A stretch of DNA of 64,000 nucleotides from Dendrophyllia cribrosa (lineage: Eukaryota > Cnidaria > Anthozoa > Scleractinia > Dendrophylliidae), in the NCBI GenBank assembly GCA_024195265.1, contig JAJLRJ010000004.1, positions 45,657,337-45,721,336 on the forward strand, given 5' to 3'. Made by a program: the position numbers and the translations under genes. Under the pieces are notes generated by a model, which was not told the origin of the DNA, made no database searches, and saw only the letters and a program-made list of their open reading frames with translations. Shown one piece after another: positions 11,785 to 22,159 of the stretch (position 1 is the stretch's first letter; the number at the start of each line of letters is the position of its first letter).

Positions 11785-12973
11785 GGCAAATTCAAAATGT
11801 CGAGAAAAATCGTAACTCCTGTCAACGGCAAAAGAGGACAAAGTTCAGCTCACTCCATCGACACGAGCTTGAGAAGGCTTTCAGCCAATGTCAGTATCTC
11901 ACACCGCAATCTGGCTGTTGGTTGCACGAACTTGGAATCCCTAAAGAGAGAATAAAGGTATAATTTTATTATAACTATGTAAACTAGCAGACATGGCGTC
12001 TTCACATGGTATAATAAAGTTGGCAAACTTGAGTTGACAAACTGAGTTGACGTGTGTGAACGTCACATCAACACAATCTTACTTATACTTGCAGGTGTGG
12101 TTCAAGAACAGACGCGTAAAGTGGAGAAAAGAGATGCGCTTGCGCAATTGGTATCTTTCAGAGAATAACACTAATATGATAGATTGTCTACAAAACAGCT
12201 TGTCTGACCCAGTTGTTTCGTCCAGTAAATGGAGCCATTTGCAACCAGCTGCCGACTTGCATAATGCGGTTAAAACCACGCAAAGTCCAGCTTTAATGTT
12301 AGAAAACAACACTCTGCCACAGAGCTCGTATAGTGATAGGTCGTTAAGGTATAGTGGGGAAAATATTTTAGTGGGACCCAATCCGTTATACAATGATAAT
12401 AAGTGGTTGCTTTGTGCAAATACCGGCTTCTCCCAGAACCATGCTCAGTTCCCAGACTTCACTGAAACTAACGCTTTGTACGATAGTAGTGTCACCGTGA
12501 CGAGTAAAGCTAACATGATGTGTGAGGTTAACGTTATGCGTGATGCCAATGCGATGCCTAACGGTAAAGTGATCAGTCACGGTCAAGTATTTGGTGACGG
12601 TAGCGTTACACGTGACACCACCCTGTTACGTGATGGTAGCGTTACGTTTGATAGTAGCATGATACGTGACGCTTGCGTGATGGGTGACGGTAGATTGATG
12701 GGCGAACCGAACGTGATACGTGATGCTAACATGATGTGTGATATAAGCGCAATGCGGCAAAACCAGATTTCATATTGTCCAAATTTTTCATGGATACAGA
12801 CCTCCCCAGATCTAAGAGGCAGTATGCACCGATTTCATGAAGCTGACCAGATTTTACCAGAGCAAAACAGAGAAGGAGCTAACAACCAATTGCAGGACTT
12901 TGAAACTACATGGATTTTGGATGAGCTTATGACTATAATCGCTGACGAACAGTTAGCAGCCCAGACCCGATAA
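11785..12973 (+). CDS. Homeobox transcription factor, 3' two exons (partial)
   Basis: A sequence-specific nuclear transcription factor by family. Exon 11785-11957 follows an acceptor (TTGCTATTGTAG) and ends at a GT donor. Exon 12095-12973 follows ACTTGCAG and runs to TAA. Joined in phase 0 they encode helix 1 (RTKFSSLHRHELEKAF), helix 2 (LHELGI) and helix 3 (RIKVWFKNRRVKWRK). R5, F8, L16, F20, W48, F49, N51 and R53 of the canonical numbering are present. Position 50 is lysine, as in goosecoid/Otx/Bicoid types. The intron between positions 46 and 47 is a site common in paired-like genes, but WRKEMR also recalls NK/Not types, so I do not name the class. The loop-helix 2 region appears one residue short. 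The C-terminal ~270 residues include a hexapeptide-repeat tract and an acidic end (TTWILDELMTIIADE) that could be an activation motif. The first exon(s) and start codon lie upstream and were not found. Confidence 0.88.
12512..12763 (+). repeat. 18-bp tandem repeat coding for hexapeptides
   Basis: In the homeobox reading frame about fourteen consecutive 18-bp units encode x-V/M/L-M/I/T-R/G-D-A/G. Examples are NMMCEV, NVMRDA, QVFGDG, SVTRDT, TLLRDG, SMIRDA, CVMGDG, NVIRDA and NMMCDI. DNA units are diverged (TACGTGATG and GGTAGCGTTAC recur) while hydrophobic positions 2-3 and Asp at position 5 persist. The spacing is exactly six residues without indels from 12512 to 12763. Confidence 0.8.
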
Positions 12974-12997
12974 CTGCAACTCATTACTGAGTAACTG

Positions 12998-13343
12998 CAG
13001 GAGCCCATAATCCCGGAGCGTGCAACTCCCATTCTGCCCCTGTGAAACGGCGTTTTTACAAGTAGGTGTATTTTTAGACAAGTCTTTCCCGCGAATTGGT
13101 TTCAGAAAGCCAATCACAAGCAATTGCGTAATTAATAACTATTCACAAATTCACATAGCGACTGGAAATCACACATTCACCACACAGGAATGCGAACATG
13201 TGAATAGTTATTAATTATGCAATTGCTTGTGATTGGCTTTCCGAAACCAATTCGCGGGAAAGGCTTATCTAAAAATAAACCTACTTGTAAAAACGCCGTT
13301 GCACGCATTATGGTAGTTGCACGCTCCGGGTAATGGGCTCCTG
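12998..13343. mobile_element. MITE in the 3' flank of the homeobox gene
   Basis: Inverted ends start CAGGAGCCCATAATCCCGGA and continue through GTGCAACT. After a short unmatched patch the pairing resumes for about 90 bp (AACGGCGTTTTTACAAGTAG, then CCAATCACAAGCAATTG). GTAACTG flanks both sides (12991-12997, 13344-13350), giving a 7-bp direct repeat. It begins 25 bp after the homeobox stop codon and so probably lies in the 3'UTR. Confidence 0.75.
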
Positions 13344-13350
13344 GTAACTG

Positions 13351-13829
13351 AGAGTCATTCGTTGTGTTTTGTAAGGCCGCAGTGTGTCATGGGAAGACTA
13401 AACTTATTTTGCGTAGCAATTTTTTCTTATTCCCGGTGCAAAGAATCCCGCACGCAAATTATTGTCTCACGAGTTATTACGGATGTAGAGTTTTTATAAA
13501 ATACTATTTCCTTGTGTATAAAATAATTCTTGGTTTTCACTTTGTAACTTTTGTAACTTGTAACTTTATTACTTCCATCACTTGTTTACAAAATTGTGTA
13601 ATATTAAACAAATTAAACTCAAGAAGTGATGAGGAGTCTAAAGAAAAGCAGAAATGCTTGAAGTAATAGACCCCCATTAACGGCCATTACATGTTGTATG
13701 GTTGAATGTTATTATTACAAATTAATCAAAAAAGTATTAACTAATCATAGGTAGAAGTAATAGAGTGTAACAATATCGAGAAGAGGAATCATTTATCTTC
13801 GCTGTCATCGTCTTGTTTTGATAAAAGGT
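13351..13829. other. No recognised feature
   Basis: AT-rich sequence between the MITE and the LINE remnant. It may include 3'UTR of the homeobox gene or the LINE tail. Confidence 0.35.
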
Positions 13830-15335
13830 TTTGCTTTATACATTTTTTGAATAAGAAAACTGACTTTACGCACCTAGTTTGTTTGTCAATGCTGTTCCAT
13901 ATTTAAGGACCTTGAAATGATAAAGAGTATTGCCCTAGCCTGGATGATCTTCGGGGAATATGACAATCCATAAAATGACGTGTTTCATATTTGTGTACCA
14001 TGCTATTTGTTTTGAACAGATGCTTTAATTTATCTGGTAATTGTTTTGAATAATACTTGAACATTAACATAGAAATTTTCTAATTCATTTTTTTGTTCCA
14101 CTCTTAGGATCTTCATTTCTTTAAAAATTGAACTTGTATGTTCCCTATAACCAGTTTTAGCTATAATTCGTACCGCACGTTTTTCAGTGAAGTAGTGAAA
14201 TCCTAGATAGTTTGGAAGGATACTTATTGGCCCAAACAATATTGCCGTAATGAACATATGGATGCACTAAAGTATAGTATAAACTTTTAATAGCATCAGT
14301 GAATAAAAAATAGCTTAGCTTGTACATAAACACCAATATTTTTCGAAATTTTAGAGGTCACCAAATTTATATGTTTCATCCATGTTAAGTTTTCATCAAT
14401 GATCACTCCCAAAAACTTACAGTCCTTTACCCTATTTACAATATTTCCATCTATTTTAATGTTCATATATATTTTCATTTAAAATTTTTTTCTATTTGAA
14501 AATAGCATATAGTTAGTTTTATCTACATTTAAGGATAATTTATTGGCTTTGAACCATAAAGATAACTTCATTAATTCATTGTTAGTTGTTTCAATTAACT
14601 GATTTAGGTTTGAATTTTTATTAAAAATGTTGGTGGCATCTGCAAAAAGTGTGAATAATAGTTTGTCAGATGAAAAACTAATGTAATTTATGTAAATTAA
14701 AAATAACAAGGGACCCAAAACAGAACCTTGAGGGACCCCACATGTAATGTCAAACATTTCTGAATTTGTACCTTTAAATTGAACATATTGTTTTCTGTTA
14801 CTCAAATAATCCTTAAACCATAATGCCATAATGTTCCAGTTTGTTTAATAAAATGCTATGGTTTACTGTGTCATAGGCTTTTGCCAAGTCTAAAAAAACA
14901 CCTATAGTGTATTCACCTCTATCCAATGCTTCATGATTTTTTTCTACAAAATCCAAAACAGCCATTGAAGTAGAGAGTCCCTGCCTAAACCCGTATTGAT
15001 TGTAACTGAGTATATTGTACTTTTTCAGGTAATCCATTAGTCTTTTATACACTATTTTCTCCAAAATCTTAGACAATGAAGGAAGAATAGATACTTGGTC
15101 TATAATTACAATAACATTGGTTATTGCCAGATTTAAACAGAGGTATTATTTTAGCGATTTTCATTTTATCAGGTACAATGCCTGTTTGAAGTGATAAATG
15201 AATAATTTCACTTAAAGGAACAGAAATCTCTGAAATATGATCTTTGATTAGTCTTGTACTTATTACATCAAAACCAGAACTTTTCTTGTTCTTAAACAAA
15301 ATAGCTACAGATTCAACCTCTTTGGGTGTGGTGGG
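13830..15335 (-). pseudogene. Non-LTR retrotransposon (LINE) reverse transcriptase, decayed
   Basis: Reading 15335 down to 13830, successive frames give reverse transcriptase blocks in order. These are KKSSGFDVISTRLIKD (finger), a KIIPLFKSG block, [17 protein letters not shown], then [12 protein letters not shown] (motif A), GVPQGSVLGPLLFLIY (motif B), FADAT (motif C, normally xADD), the thumb FKANKLSLN, and a C-terminal segment ending SFQGP-IWNSI. Frameshifts at about 15070, 14820, 14478 and 14260 break the ORF, and the second motif-C aspartate is alanine. No endonuclease domain remains. The block pattern fits the jockey/CR1/L2 group, but the clade is not resolved. Confidence 0.85.
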
Positions 15336-15338
15336 TAG

Positions 15339-15409
15339 AAAAAATAAACTATTAGTATAGTTAAAAAATAAACTATTAGTATAGTTAAAAAATAAACTAT
15401 TAAAATAAA
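15339..15409. repeat. 24-bp tandem repeat, three units
   Basis: AAAAAATAAACTATTAGTAT followed by AGTT occurs two full times and once partially, at the 5' edge of the LINE remnant. Confidence 0.75.
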
Positions 15410-15452
15410 AAAAATAACTAAATAAGCTTAATAAAAAAAAAAACTAAAACTA

Positions 15453-17035
15453 TTACGTCATATCAAAATTCAGAAGCATTAAAAAATAGATTTCGAATCC
15501 AAAATGTTTATGGAATTGTAGAGAGTTTAAAACTACACATCTTGGCCAAAGTTTGAAGTGCAAAAGCATTTCGTTCAAGAGTTATAGGCCAACGAGTATT
15601 AGACATTTTTAGTAAGAAATGTATGGAGCGGCCATCTTTGTGCCGCACTCAGGGGCCGGCAGGTATTTTTTGCAGGGTGCAGGGTGCAGGGTGCAGGGTG
15701 CAGGTTAAAAATATAATTATAAACTAGCAGTCATCACAGATTATGGAGACGCGTTCGAAGGAATTTCCGGCGGAAACGAGCAACTGAAAAAAACCAATAG
15801 GGGAGGCCATTTGGAAGACCGTCTACCAAAAAATCTCAAATTTTACTGCACATAAACCACAGGACAACCAACACGAAATTAGAATTGCGTTCTTCGAACG
15901 CGATGAAATAACCGCTGACACTTGAGAAACGGAAGAGGTCGTAGACCCTCCGTGACTATTACATGACGTTGTTTACCACCTAAAAATATTGAACCGCAAT
16001 ATTGCGTTTATACGCGTACTAGCTCGCGGAACAAGGTTCAAATGCAAATGCAAATTCTATACACTTTCGGATTCCAGCATTTTGATAAGCATGGGAATTT
16101 GCTTTTAATCTGTAATGTTTGCCACAAACTTAGGATTATTTTCCCATCGGAGATTTGAGACTCGATGAAATATACAACTTGCATTCGCGATCGGGTAACG
16201 CAAAACCTTTTATATTCCTTTACAGAACTTTTTCTTTTCTATGCACAAAGTAAATACGTAAGTACTGTCCTTGGGTCGTGGTCATAACATCTGCAAATGT
16301 GGTGAAGAATCTTTAATTTTAGAGCGTTTCTTATTCACGAGTTGGCTCATAGGAGCCCTGTCAGAGGACTGTTTTCAAATGTTTGACGTAATGGTGCTTC
16401 CTCAAAATCCATTTCTGAATAACAAAACAATTGAAAAGGATTAAATGAGATATATCAATCTCACTTAAGCGATAAGGGGGACAAAGGAAAATGGAATAAT
16501 TTTGAAATCCCCAAAGATTCTCACTGACAAGCTACAGCTTGACGGCGTATTCCACGTGGCGTGAAGACAGTACTACACTTCATGTAAGCGTAATTTCGCG
16601 TCTCTAGGTTTGTCGGTTTCTCAAGTGTCAGCGGTTATCTATTTTATAATTATATTTTTAACCTGCACCCTGCACCCTGCAAAAAATACCTGCAGCTCAG
16701 GGGCACAAAGATGGCGGCCAAAAATTCAAAGTCTTAATAACACCAAAAATCAAATTAAAAATATTTTATTTGCTATAATCTCCATTAACTCGGCTTATAT
16801 ATAAGCACTTATAATGCAAACAATAACTTTCAGCTGATTCAATTTTGTTTATTTTCGCGGCTTATCTGAAATAGCGTGACGAATTGCGTGACATATTTAA
16901 AACCTTTGTAAATCAAAAGCAAAACATCGTTAAAACCTGAAACTTTTTGTGAAAAATTATAACACTTGTATCCACATACCATGTTAGAAACAGCTTTGTA
17001 GGACGTATACTTCAGATTTTGGCCTGTCACTTTAA
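15453..17035. repeat. Dispersed repeat R, copy 1 (interrupted)
   Basis: 15453-15656 and 16696-17035 together match 52484-53160. Shared text includes TACGTCATATCAAAATTCAG, GGAGCGGCCATCTTTGTGCC and, on the right side, TTATCTGAAATAGCGTGACG. The two arms of GGCCATCTTTGTGCC/GGGGCACAAAGATGGC are a local palindrome at the centre. The 1,039-bp element at 15657-16695 interrupts this copy exactly at that palindrome. Confidence 0.85.
15657..16695. mobile_element. 1,039-bp TIR element with 9-bp target duplication
   Basis: The ends are inverted: left CGGCAGGTATTTTTTGCAGG, right (read inward) CTGCAGGTATTTTTTGCAGG. Both continue through tandem GGGTGCA units (more at the left than the right) into TTAAAAATATAATTATAAA. 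CTCAGGGGC is present on both sides (15648-15656, 16696-16704), whereas the empty paralogue has it once at 52678-52686. There is no ORF of note. A 9-bp duplication suggests Mutator-like, but the 5'-CAGG end is not decisive. Confidence 0.85.
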
Positions 17036-18765
17036 ACAATATGAACTGGTCACTTTACGAAACGCACATGGCCGCCCATTTGCGGGGCGGACACGCTAAC
17101 AGTCAGGGACTCCCAAACCCGAAGGGGAGTCCCCACAGGTCCAAATGATGTTCGGTTTATAGTATCACGTATCAGTGGTGTATTAAAGTGACTTGCATTG
17201 AGGTTTGTCTCTCATGCCGTGACTGTTTTGTTGACGTCTACAGTAATTTTTTAATATCTATTATAAAATGTATTTTTTCAGTTTTTTTTTCTATGAAATT
17301 TTTTGCCGCCGACCCATTTTTATTTATTTTTTTTTTTCACTGTTTAAATTTTTCCCCGTTACTCGTTTTCTCGTTACTGCGTTACTCATTACTCGTTTTA
17401 GTAACACCCTAAACTATACTGAAACGATACGACAGAATAATCAGTCTGGTAAACGGAAAAAAAAAATGTTACCGTGTTCTGTTGAGTCGAGGGTGAAAGC
17501 GCAGTAAAAAACTCGCACAGCAAACCACAAGAGCAGTACCGCGACTCTACTTCTAGACTTCTTTATTGGCCCAGCGTCAGTGCTTCTACTTTTACTGATT
17601 TCCAACTCAACTACAGGCAACTTATATACCTAAATTTTAGATATATTTGGGTTTGCTGACCGTGGGAACTTTTACTGCACATCCCGTGTCCTGTAGAACT
17701 ATTTGGGTTTTCTGACCGCGGGAACTTTTAATGCATATCCTATGCGGCCTCACAAAGCGAGTAAACTCCTACACGGTTGTTGATGACAAGTACTAAAGAA
17801 CCAATGGAATACTAGAGGTAAAACTGTAAAGTTGGACTAGACACCCAAACAGGAAACTTAGTGTAGATAAAATCTAAGGTCAGCTTTAATTCCCAAGCAT
17901 GCCTACTTCAAGAACCGACATTCAAGTTTAACAAATCCATAAAGTAGACGATACTACTACAAGAACCTAAGAACTACCAGTGTGGGCTAAACCTGGACTA
18001 CGAACGCGAATTATAAAGAAACCCTAAACATAAGAGAAACCTTAATCATAACAATTTCCAAAACGACTAAACACTTCACAAAGGTTCTCAGATAAATTAC
18101 ACATTATTATAACAAAGTATGCTCCAAATTATGAAGGGTCCATTGTGCCGTATCGTTTATGTTTTCATTAATTAGGTGTATTAAGCTTGTTATTACAAAC
18201 TTTGCATTGATAAAAATTGCGAGGTAAAGCCGCGTGACGGCACGTTTTGCTCTTGATCGCAGTGTGTGCTAACACAAAGACTCTATGAGATAGGAAAGTG
18301 AGGCTTATCTCTTACGCCCACTCATGCGGAATATTGATCCGGCTCCGACAATTGTTTAAGCCTGTGGCGACAAGCTCACGAGTAAACTTTACGAGCACCG
18401 TCGCGCTTTTATAGTTTAAACAACCGGGCGACAGCACTTGAAAAATCTTTCCGTTTGTTGCAATTATTTGCTCTGAACGGCGATCGTTACTGGATGAAGT
18501 GGAAGGAATTAGTAAAATACCAACCCGGAGAGGAGAGAGAAGTTACTTTTTATCGCCGAAAGCCATGGTACCTGCAAACCGTGGCATATTTCCAAATTTA
18601 ATGATCATACCAAGCGTTTTAATTGGTCGAATTTTTAACTAAGTCCTGTCTCACTTATTTATTAACAAATGTTTACTTTGGATAGCCGCAAAAAGTCCAC
18701 AGAAATCCCAGTTGACTGCAATGAGAAAATACCTCGCTGAAGAACAAAATGGTTTGCAAACAGCC
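17036..18765. other. Upstream region of the receptor gene
   Basis: No gene is visible. 17640-17745 has an imperfect direct duplication around TTTGGGTTT-CTGACCG-GGGAACTTTTA. The remainder presumably holds the promoter and 5'UTR of the receptor, but I cannot place a transcription start. Confidence 0.4.
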
Positions 18766-20986
18766 ATGAAAAAATATCTACTGATATTTCAAGCTCTTAT
18801 AACTTTAACCGTTTCTTCTTGCGCCACTAAAATTTCAAATCAATATTTTTCTCATCATGTACAAGATAAATCATCTGTAGATAGGGATGTAGCCTTCGGC
18901 GCACTTTTGCCGCTTCGTTTTAAAGACAAGCTAGGAAGATGCGAAACACCGGCGGCTCACAAGGAAGGATTTCTATGGCTAAGTGCCTTGAATTACGCAG
19001 TTGACGACGTAAACCGAAAGTGGAAAAGGACGCTTAATACATCGTTGACTCTTAAAATTCGTGACACTTGCAACGATCAACAAATAGCTCTGGAACAAGC
19101 GCTTGACTTTGCAAACGGATACAGAAACGGAGCTGTCAATACAACTTTAGCGAGACAAGAAAATGTCACTAGCGATAAAATGCCTGTTTTGGGCGTAATA
19201 TCCGCTATTCAGAATCAGGATGCTTCGACGCTTCTAAGTCTCTTCAAGGTCCCACAAATAATATTTGGTGGAGGAAAAACGGTGATTGAGAATTCAAAAG
19301 ATATTTTGCGGTCAGTTTCAGTTGGATTTTACAAGGCTCGGGCTCTTGCAGACCTCGTAAAATATTTTACCTGGAATGCTGTATCAGTGGTTTATTCCTC
19401 TACAAACCAGGAAAATTATGAAACCTTCTTGCGGATTTCAAACATCGAAAACCTGTGTATCGCGGTTACAGTGCAGATTAGCGCTGGGAAAATAAACATT
19501 TCTGAGTATGAAAGCGTCGTGGACAGGCTTTTATCGGAACCTCAATCTACAGTGGTTATTCTCTTTACTGGGGAAGCAGAAACAAAAGCTTTGCTTCAGA
19601 GTAAGTTGACATAAGAAAAATGTAAACTGAAAAAATCCATTAGTGCCTTTCGTCTTTGCAAGGACATAATTTGGCTCAAACCAAACGAAAATTAAAAATT
19701 TCCTTGGGCTGAAAAGTTATCGGCATTTGGCCAACACTAAAAAACCCGGATTTCGAAAGGTCCTGTCTCAAAATCCTTCAGAAACCTAATATGATGATTC
19801 CGAAACTTTCAATTTGCATTGTGACAAAAAAAAAATGGAACTATTTTGTCTTGCTGAATGGACTGGTAGTTTAATTTTTGAGGTCCAATCTAGGTTTATG
19901 AAAATTAATCTGCTTCTTACGAAAATAATCTTTTTAATGATGACCGCCACTGGCCGATAAGCTGGTGTCTGGCAAATGTTCAAACATCACAATTTTATGC
20001 ACAGCTTAAGTTAACCCAGTGACTTTAAAAATACTATAACAACATAGAAAAATCCCAGCTCTTAAACCGGAAAGCACAATATGCCACAGCATAATTTCTG
20101 TATGGATGAGCCATAACCGGTAACAATAAACAACCGAATAAATTGTTGATTTTTTAAATTTACAGCCGCAAAAGACAAGACATCTATCTCACGTAAGTTC
20201 GTGTGGATTCTAACCAATGATAAAAATTTCAACTGTTTACCTGGAAATCCTGAACACGACACATTCGTTCTTCTCCCTCAGTTTCCGTTCATTGAGGGAT
20301 TCAGGAACTATTTCGAGAACAGAAAAGATGATGTTGGTGAATTCAGTAAGGTTTTCGAATCACCAACAGTTCCAGGAAACTGTTTAAGCTCCACAACGTT
20401 CGACTCATGGCCCAAACGAACGAAGGAAGAAATCCAAGGGTCCATGAACAGTGTTTATTTACTCGCACGCGCGTACGAAACAGCCTCCCAAACTCGCACA
20501 GAAGAACTTGATCGAGCTGTGTTCTCCAGAAGCCTGGGACACGTGCATGACGTGTTATACAGCCAGAATTGGAAGCTGTTTTCCGGTCCGCGGCGTATGA
20601 AGGAAAACATGTTTTCTTTGATCCATGTGCGATCCAATAGTTCAGTGAACAGTGTTGTTAATGTAGGTACTTGGGACAGTTCTTGGTACATTAATCATCT
20701 TGGAATTAACTGGAGTAGTAAGACTACACCAAGGTCCTCTTGTGGAGTCCAGTGCTCCCCCGGCTACATCCGGGTCCTAAAGGACGGCTGCAAGTGCTGC
20801 TGGTCATGTCTACCTTGCCATTACAATCAAATCGTGACTGACGAATTTACATGCGCAGACTGTTTGCGTGGCTACTGGCCTAATGAAGATTTTACCAAGT
20901 GTGAATTTCAATGGAAAAGAACTTTGTTCGACTGCACTCTGGCAGTTGTCGCTGTGGTGCTGGTCTTCTCCTTCATGGTTCTTTAA
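18766..20986 (+). CDS. Class C GPCR-like (mGluR-type) receptor ectodomain, truncated in TM1
   Basis: Two exons, 18766-19600 and 20166-20986. The donor is CAGA/GTAAGT, the acceptor TTTACAG, phase 1, and the product is 551 residues. The ATG at 18766 gives a clean signal peptide (MKKYLLIFQALITLTVSSC); an in-frame ATG at 18721 is less likely. Residues ~40-440 form a Venus-flytrap (ANF/periplasmic-binding type 1) domain with hallmarks FGALLPLRF, NYAVDDVN, IRDTCND, LLSLFKVPQI and ALADLVKYFTWNAVSVVY. A cysteine-rich NCD3G-like domain follows at ~471-524, with CGVQC, GCKCCWSCLPC, FTCADC and TKC. Then one hydrophobic helix (LAVVAVVLVFSFMVL) reaches TAA. Family members continue with six more helices; none is seen downstream in any frame. 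The protein should be membrane-anchored or secreted, without G-protein coupling. The serine-rich glutamate-site loop of mGluRs is not conserved (GVISAIQNQDAS), so the ligand is unknown. Confidence 0.87.
19601..20165 (+). other. Intron of the receptor gene
   Basis: GT at 19601-19602 and AG at 20164-20165, 565 bp. It lies within the ligand-binding domain and holds no recognised repeat. Confidence 0.85.
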
Positions 20987-21068
20987 CGCTCTTAGAACTC
21001 TCTTTTACATTCCATTTTGTAATATTGGGAAAGTACTTATCAGTAGCTGTTTCTGAATGATTTCCACA

Positions 21069-21288
21069 TGAGGGCGCGTTTTTTAGGAAATATGCTTTTG
21101 TCTAGTCTTTCCAAAAAACAGAATACCTCAGTCATAAATATTGCACTTATTTCTCTCATAAAACATGGAAAGAAGTCGTTACTTTGACTATGCGTACCTG
21201 AAAACGTTTTGTGCGAGAATGTAAACAGTGAGCGTATTCTGATTTCATGCAGAATGACTAGAATATCTACCAGAAAAACGCGCCCTAA
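21069..21288. mobile_element. MITE beginning GGGCGCG, second locus
   Basis: Left end GGGCGCGTTTTTTAGG and right end (read inward) GGGCGCGTTTTTCTGG, with GACTAG-ATT shared further in. It is related to 1607-1820 and starts about 80 bp after the receptor stop codon. Confidence 0.6.
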
Positions 21289-21299
21289 TTATAAGATTT

Positions 21300-21425
21300 A
21301 ATCGAGACTCAAAAGTTAGAACCACCTGTACAGTATATTATCAAACAGCACCGCAGCAAAGTACTGCTCAATAGTTTTCATTTGAATGGTGAACCGGCAC
21401 CCCATCAGCTCAAAACAGAGAAATA
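21300..21425 (-). repeat. Dispersed ~100-bp repeat D, locus 1
   Basis: On the minus strand: CCATTCAAATGAAAACTATT, GAGCAGTACTTTGCTG and GTTCTAACTTTTGAGTCT. The same consensus appears at 22505-22700 (+) and 31600-31830 (-). Confidence 0.6.
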
Positions 21426-22159
21426 AAGCTGAGTGGCTCCCGAAAAACACATTTTTTTTATATACAGCGGCCTACTGAAGAGTGATTATTACTATTATGT
21501 GATTACCTCGCCTCGTTTTCCCCGATAAGGAGTGGCCATATGGGTCAAAATAGTGCGTCCAATAAAATTAGTCAGTAACGACTCGAGCACCTGCAGTCTA
21601 CCCATGCCTCAAGAGCAATTTCCCAGAAACTACTCAGTAATATAAAGACAAAATTGTCGCTGAATTGTAGCTATACTAAAGAAAAATATATATAGTTTGC
21701 TGTTAAGGAGTTCTTGTCTTTCGTGAGAAATGCTTTTGAAGTACAAAAACACTTACAATCTGTTGAAGGCAGTTTGTAACCAGTTTACCTCTTACAGTTT
21801 ACTCCAGTTTACTCTCCAGTGTACCGTTTACCTGGTTTGTAACCAGTTTACCTCTTGACTGTATATATAATAATACGGGGATTATTTTTTATTTTTTTGT
21901 TGTTCTTTATAAAACAAGGAAAGACATTCTATTTTATTCTAGTAAAAAAAAGGCATACAATGGTTCTTGATCAATTTAGAGATTGTCTTGGTAACAAGAA
22001 AAAGAAAAAGAGAAAATATTACCCTGGATATAGAGGTTTTCGTGAGCAGTTCGTGAGGCGGCCGGATGCGGAAGGGCGACCGAGGAGCCGACATAAAAGG
22101 CGTGTGATATCAGAGATGAGAGCGCGAGAAAACCTCTGGCACCTATGGCCAGGGTAAGA

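Noticed and set aside
12386..12586. Antisense ORF over the homeobox exon
   Set aside because: A shadow frame of the hexapeptide-repeat exon, with no initiation or splice support.
20868..21056. Shifted frame continuing past the receptor stop
   Set aside because: The frame does not resemble TM2-TM7 of class C receptors and has no hydrophobic helix series.
21855..22157. 100-residue basic ORF with KKKKKRK and RRPDAEGRPRSRHKRR
   Set aside because: Its end (GAAAACCTCTGGCACC, then CCAGGG) looks like the edge of a dispersed repeat. No splice partner or family is recognisable.
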